DNA of 64,000 nucleotides. It comes from Pestalotiopsis fici W106-1 (lineage: Eukaryota; Ascomycota; Sordariomycetes; Amphisphaeriales; Sporocadaceae). The stretch is from assembly GCF_000516985.1 (NCBI RefSeq), contig NW_006917095.1:2051077-2115076 (forward strand), in the 5' to 3' direction. Every line of letters begins with the position of its first letter. Within the stretch, counting starts at the first letter, position 1. The translations under genes were made by a program, and so were the position numbers. The notes beneath the pieces were generated by a model that searched no databases, was not told the origin of the DNA, and was given only the letters and a program-made list of their open reading frames with translations. This document shows positions 58,031 through 64,000 of this stretch, piece by piece.

Positions 58031-61000
58031 ATGGGATTCCGACTCGAGCAAGAGCCTATAGCCGTCATTGGCATGGCGTTCAAGTTTCCTGGTGGTGCAG
58101 ATTCTCCAGACAATTTGTGGAATGTTCTTGCGAACAAAAAATGTGTTGCTACAAAATTTCCAAATGACCGCTTCAACATCGACGCCTTTTCTGAAACGTC
58201 TCGGAAGAAAGACAACACGGTATTTTTTTGAAATCTTCTTGTGAGAGATGGAGTATATCTAATACACTTGATACAGATCAAAACAGATGAGGCCCATTTT
58301 CTCGAAGGAGACATCAGGCACTTCGACGCTGGGTTTTTCTCTACCGCACCGCACAAAGCCGCGGCAATGGACCACCAACAGCGCGGCCTGATGGAAACAA
58401 CGTATCACGCTTTTGAGAACGCTGGCCTTGGTATACAAGATGTCTCGGGATCTCGAGCTTCAGTCCATGTCGGCTGCTTCACCAGCGACTTTGCCAACAT
58501 GCGGTTTTTGGATATACAGGCGATACCTAAGTATAATGCTTTGGGATCTGCCGGTTCAATTCTGGCCAATAGAATCAGCTGGTTCTACGACCTTCGGGGA
58601 GAAAGCATGTACGTTGATACAGCATGCTCCAGCAGTCTGGTAGCAATGGCCCTCGCGTGTCAGGGTCTGACTGCTGGGGACGCTGATATGGCAATTGTTG
58701 GCGCTTCCAACGTTATTCTCGGGCCAGAATTTAATGTCTCCCTGAGCAACATGAATTTCCTATCCCCACGAGGTCGATGCCATAGCTTCGACTCCAATGC
58801 TGACGGGTACGGGCGTGGGGAGGGATTCGCGGCCTTGATCCTCAAGCCCATGTCCAAGGCCCTTGCAGATGGTAACCCAATCAGAGCTGTGGTTCGTTCC
58901 ATTGGGATGAATTAAGACGGCCATACCCACGGTGGCATCACTCAACCTAGTAAGGATATGCAGGTACAGCTTATTCGCTATACGTACCACAAGGCTGAAC
59001 TAGACATGAGCGAGACACGGTTCTTTGACGCTCATGGGACTGGCACCAAGGTTGGTGACCCCATTGAAGCTAGAGCAATCGGAGAGGCTTTCTTCAAGTA
59101 TCGATCCAAGGAAGACCCCATATACGTGTCAGTTGTGAAAGACAGTCTAGAGCTGATTAGAAACAGATATGGAGTCAGGATTCGCTAACCAAATTTACAT
59201 TGGGGCCATCAAGTCAAATCTTGGTCATCTGGAGGGTACCAGCGGACTTGCAGGCGTTGTGAAGACAATATTGGCCTTGAAGAAAGGAATTATCCCCCCG
59301 AACACCAACTTCACTACTCTCAATCCAGACATAGATGCCGAGTTCTTCAATCTGAAGATGAGCAACATGGACATCAATCATCTTACCTCAGCTTATTCTT
59401 ATCTTAGTTTCCAACCGAATGTATCCCTTGTTCAATAATCACATACAGACTCGAACACAGAAGCCAGTGCGGATGCGAAGCTTCGGTGCTGGTGTACCTC
59501 TGAGTCTAGAGATCAGAACCCCAGGATTGTTGGACACCATCGAGTGGGCCGAAGACACAGTAGCCTATAGCCCACTTGGTCCAGACCAGGTCGAAATTCG
59601 TGTCCAAGCTATTGGTGTCAATCTCAAAGAATGTCTGACGCTATTGGGCCGGGTCAACATAGACAGGCTCGGCAGTGAATGCTCTGGGTTCATTGTCCGA
59701 GTAGGTGCTGCCGTGAAACATCTCGAGACTGGTGACCGCGTTGTGTTGGGGTCATTGGAAACGTACAAGACCCTGGTACGAGCAGAGAGCTTTCAGGTTG
59801 TAAAAATCCCCCAAGCCATGTCTTTCACAGAGGCGGCAGCAATACCCACGGCATTCTGCACGGCCTACCACAGTTTGTACAGGGTTGCACGACTACAGAA
59901 AGGCGAGAGTGTTCTGATCCACGCTGCGGCTGGAGGTACAGGGCAGGCCGCCCTACAAATCGCTCAGCATATAGGGGCAGTGATTTTTGCCACAGTCGGG
60001 TCAGTGGAGAAAAGAAAACTGCTAATCGAGCATTACGGCATATCGGAAGATCACATCTTCAACAGTCGCGATGCGTCTTTCGCAGAGGGCATCAAGCGAG
60101 TTACCAACGGTCGAGGAGTCGATGTTGTCCTTAATTCGCTCTCTGGGAAGCTTCTCGTCGCTTCGTGGGAGATCATTGCCGAGTTTGGGCGATTCATCGA
60201 AATCGGGCGGAAAGATATCGATACGAGAGGATATCTCCCAATGTTTCCATTCATCAAGAACGCCATGTTCGCTGGAGTCGATCTGGCCGCAATCGTGGAT
60301 GGCGGGGGGACGAGCGGTCGATACGTGCTGCAGGAAGTCTTCGACTTGATGGAGACCGGTGCATTACGTCCACTACATCCGATTACGCCCTTCCCAGTGG
60401 ACCAGACGGAGCAAGCCTTCCGGCTATTGCAAAGCGGCAGAAGTATGGGCAAGATTGTACTTGAACTTCACGACTCTTCATTGGTTCCTTTTCGAGAGGG
60501 TTCCGACTCCCAATATCGACTCTCCAGAAATGCAACGTATGTGGTTTCTGGTGGCCTGGGCGGTATAGGACGGCAAATTGTCCGATGGCTGGTCCGGCGT
60601 GGAGCGCAACATCTACTCCTGCTCACAAGATCAGGCATCAGCGGCAGCCCGGCAAAAGCGAAGATGATTGCAGAGCTCGAATCACAGCAGATTCAAGTGC
60701 AGTGCCAGGTTTGTGATATCGGTGACTTCGAATCATTGACCAAGACTGTCGAGGAGGCCTCAAAGACGATGCCGCCATTCAGAGGTTGCTTCCAGGCAGC
60801 AATGGTTATCCAGGTAAGTTCGTAACTAAATCGAATTTTTCAGTATTCTGATGGAGTTTAGGACCGCCCTTTTGCAAATATGAGTTATGCGGAGTGGCAC
60901 GATGCCATTCGGCCAAAGATCCAGGGATCATGGAATCTTCACAAGGCATTGCCATCTGGAATGGACTTCTTTGTAATGCTTTCGTCATCTGTAGGAGTCT

Positions 61001-61721
61001 TTGGAAATGCCGGACAGAGTAACTATGCGGCCGGCAACACCTTCCAGGATGCATTAGCAAGATGCAGGGTGGAACAGGGAGAGAAGGCCGCGGCGATTGA
61101 TCTCGGAATGATCCTGGGAGAAGGCTTTGTGGCAGAGAGGGCAGATATCCGCGACAAGTTGATGCGTTTGAATCTGCTTCTCCCTCTCACACTGCCAGAG
61201 CTCTTCGCCGTGTTTGATTACTACTGTGATCCAGACACGGCGTTGACCTGCCCCGAGAAAAGCCAGATCGTCACTGGAATAGAGGCGCCTGCCATCATCC
61301 GCCAGTCGGGAAGAGAGGTTCCAGAACCTTTGTTCCGGACACTCTTCCGAGCACTGCATCAGATCACGCCAGTGGGTGCAGTGAGTACGACTGGAACGGC
61401 CAAGGTACAAGATGTTGCTGCCGTGATTCAAGAGCTACCCCGCTAGAAGCAGCAGGGGCCTTCATTGCGGGTGCCCTGAGGGACAAGTTATGCGCTATCT
61501 TGGGCCTTGATGCAAACGAGAAGACGATTAACGACAGAATGGAGTCTTTTGGTGTGGACTCACTCATTGCGCTAGAAGTGCGAAACTGGATAGCGAGAGA
61601 GATGCGCGCAGAGCTGGCAGTGTATGAGATTCTTGGCGACGTCAAACTTATTGATACTGGATTAGCAGCGGCCAGTAAAACCGGCTTCAGACAGCCACAT
61701 TGGACAAAGGGAGGGTCTTAG
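58031..61721 (+). pseudogene. Third HR-PKS, decayed (KS...ER-KR-ACP remnants)
   Basis: The KS begins at 58031 with a normal first intron (58220-58276) and active cysteine motif DTACSSSL (~58615). Lesions follow in order: TAA at 58913-58915 where related synthases have glutamine; an intron at 59126-59198 whose end reads AC instead of AG; an intron at 59358-59407 whose donor reads ATGAGC instead of GTGAGC; then, near 59425-59490, a jump from the KS C-terminus to sequence just before the ER, with AT, DH and any methyltransferase missing. ER (HAAAGGTGQA, ~59920), KR (GGLGGIG, ~60555; NYAAGN) and ACP (GVDSLIAL, ~61553) remain well preserved, with one normal intron (60814-60861) and a frameshift near 61430-61446. 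It cannot make polyketide. Confidence 0.9.
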
Positions 61722-62299
61722 AAGTTGGTACTTGAGTCAGTGGTTTCTGGGGCATCTTGTCACAACGAGCACACATGATGCCCGTCGCATAGATGGCTCT
61801 TCAGCATGTGACGAGCTGCGCTCAAAACTTACATGAAATTCTTCAAGCATTAAGTCAAATATCATGAGTCTAACCAGTAGTTATTTTGCTTTTAGGAGGG
61901 GAAATATAATGATTTACGCAGCACTGACACGAAACTTTTGCTACGGCAGATCTTTGGTTATTAGTTCATGCCATCCACTGCGACTGGTCAGCGACCCGCG
62001 ATGCACACAAGTTGAAGGAGACGTATCAGCCACCCTGTGCGCCATATTAATAATATTATATAAATTAGTGTATAATATTAACTCCCATGGCAGGCAAATA
62101 TAGCACCTCAACTGCTATTACTTACAGGCTGATCGTGACCTCCCGTCTCGTAATAGTGCCCGAGCGTTGAAAGTAGTTGATGGGCGTACGTCAACGATGG
62201 TGTTTTTGGTGGTCAAAGGATAATGTATTAGACTAAGTCTACCTACTGAAAGATTGTGCTGGTTTTGCGAGCTCTCGTAATAATATTGGGTAGTGTTAA
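61722..62299. other. Transition from coding to AT-rich DNA
   Basis: No gene recognised. A short segment at 62248-62291 (GAAAGATTGT...ATATTGGG) resembles the start of the dispersed repeat at 27140 and 35292, but weakly. Confidence 0.4.
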
Positions 62300-64000
62300 A
62301 CAGTCAGGTAGCTGCAGAATAGACAGGGGGTTGATGCATATATATTAATATAACTTAATAATCTATATAAAGGGCTATTTCTAAAAGGTTTTATAGTACT
62401 CCTATTATATAAGGTTTTTACCAGCTATATAACAGCTAATATTTCCCTATAATGCCATAATTTAATACACTTTTTTAGCATAAATCTAATTATGCTAAAT
62501 TATTTTATTATAATGCATTCTAAAGAAATAAAAAGCTTTTTCGGCACTAAAACCGTTTTTTAAATGCCTTTAATTTTTTTTAATTAAATAGCAAATAAGC
62601 CGTAATTCCTTTAAGCTCCGTAAAATAATTTAAAATACAAACGCCGCGCTTATTATTATTTCCGTTTTAGGCTTATACCCGGGCTATAAAATAAAATAAT
62701 TAGCTAAAAAATAGAATAATTATCTAACGCCGTAAAATAATTACCTAATAGCTAATAATTACAAATATAAATAACCCTTTAAATCCCGGATTTTCCGTTT
62801 TTTCTTTCTTTTTTTTTTATTAATTTTCCCGAATCGTAAATCCACCCCTTTATTACTATTTACTATTATAATATTATTTTTACGATACTTTTATCGTCGA
62901 TACCGTTAATTTTATTAATTTCGGTTTTACCGCTAGTTCTTTATTATATTTATTTTTTATTTTCTTAGGTCCCCGCGAGATAAGCGCGATTTTATAATAT
63001 TACTAATATATATCTTTTTTTAAATTTTTATTTAAATATTCCGGTATCTTTTTTTTTAGTTATATTTCCGGTAAATTTCTATATAGCAAATATTTCGCAA
63101 ATAGGTAGCTAATAAATATTTATAGCCTAATTTTTAACGCGTTTTCCCGTTACCGCTATAATACCGGCTTTTTTTAATAACGGTAAAAATCCTTTTTATA
63201 AATTTTTTTTTCCTAAATAAATTACTAATAATTCGAAATTAATTCGCTATAGCCTAAAGGATTTTTTATTACCGCTATTTTTATTATATAAAAAATTAAA
63301 AGCCTCCCGAAATTTAGCTTCGTTATTATAATTTTAAAAATAAATATTTTCGAATTATTTTCGATATATTAGCGGTATATTTGCGAATTATTAGCTAACC
63401 CGAATTTTAGCCAAAAACTTTAATAAATATAAAAATTACTAAATTTTTAAAAAAGCTTATATTTAGGTTTATAATAGCTATAATTTTATTTTAAATTAGT
63501 TATTAATTTTTTATAGCCCGCCCGTACCGTAAAAATTGCTAAAACCCGTTTTATAAATATATATAAGCATTTTTTTTAGCAAAATATTTATAAATTTTAA
63601 AATTTTTTATATTTGCGAATTATTTATTAACTATTTATAACCTAAAAACGTATTCCGTAATATTTAAAATTAGCTAAAACGCGCTATATAATAGGAAAAA
63701 AATCGTAAAAATTTTTCCGTTTATAAAATCGCTAAATTTAACAAATTAAATCGCTAAACGGCCGCTATTATTTTGCTAATAATTCGCGAAATTTAAACTA
63801 ATTATATTAATCGTTTTATTTTAGAAATTCGCTTTTTCTATAAGGCTATAAAGGCTTCGAATAAGCTTTACCGCTTTATTTTTAGTAATTTTACCGGTTT
63901 TTTTAACGAATTTTAAAAATTCTATATTTTATATTAAAAAATAATAAATAATTCTTTTTAATATAGCTTCGACTTTATTTCGAACTATTTGCTAATTTTT
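62300..64000. repeat. AT-rich, RIP-degraded repeat block (runs off the window)
   Basis: Base composition changes sharply to A/T runs. By eye, from ~62640 to the end there are only about a dozen CpA or TpG steps, whereas CpG steps stay frequent (CGTAAA, CCGCTA, CGCGAT) and TpA is everywhere. This is the dinucleotide signature of RIP (CpA to TpA on both strands). No long frame survives. The ancestral element cannot be named. Confidence 0.85.

Noticed and set aside
1..64000. tRNA, rRNA, CRISPR or bacterial operon features
   Set aside because: None was seen on reading both strands; gene structure is eukaryotic with spliceosomal introns.

Overview
The window reads as chromosomal DNA of a filamentous ascomycete. 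Genes carry short introns (about 45-95 nt) with GT..AG ends and CTAAC/CTAAT-type branch points, the gene families are fungal secondary-metabolism families, and the last ~1.7 kb is an AT-rich block almost stripped of CpA/TpG, as repeat-induced point mutation (RIP) leaves it. I cannot name the species or the metabolite.

Layout. 1-3.5 kb: 3' end of a polyketide synthase of the PKS-NRPS/LovB type (pseudo-ER, KR, ACP, terminal condensation domain). 4.5-12.7 kb (minus): complete highly reducing PKS (HR-PKS 1; six exons, 2600 aa). 13.2-14.7 kb: BAHD/trichothecene-type acyltransferase, divergent from HR-PKS 1. 16.5-21.3 kb (minus): classical SDR, extended SDR and cupin. 24.2-25.8 kb: secreted berberine-bridge-type FAD oxidase. 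27.9-29.1 kb: stand-alone methyltransferase resembling the CMeT domain of non-reducing PKSs. 29.4-31.5 kb: P450. 32.3-33.2 kb: SDR. 33.5-34.6 kb (minus): bZIP-ankyrin (TOXE-like) regulator. 36.6-38.4 kb: second secreted FAD oxidase. 38.7-39.7 kb (minus): alpha/beta hydrolase, divergent from a second complete HR-PKS (40.5-48.1 kb, six exons, 2423 aa, no working methyltransferase domain). 49.6-51.4 kb (minus): second P450. 52.9-61.7 kb: a decaying zone with a rhodopsin-like membrane protein gene, an MFS transporter gene and a third HR-PKS gene, all broken. 62.3-64 kb: RIP-degraded repeat DNA.

Inferred teamwork: one or more PKS chains are built by the synthases, released or transferred by the alpha/beta hydrolase and/or acyltransferase, methylated by the stand-alone methyltransferase, and oxidised or reduced by two P450s, two FAD oxidases and three SDRs, under the bZIP-ankyrin regulator. 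Whether this is one pathway or two adjoining clusters cannot be decided from sequence. No trans-acting ER partner, which LovB-type synthases need, lies inside the window.

Most striking: the degenerate condensation domain of the first PKS, the domain-like free methyltransferase, and the stepwise decay (C-to-T-type stops, splice-site lesions, deletions, a ~135-bp insertion with a 7-bp direct repeat) of the three genes next to the RIP block. Exon joins were worked out by hand from splice signals and reading phase.
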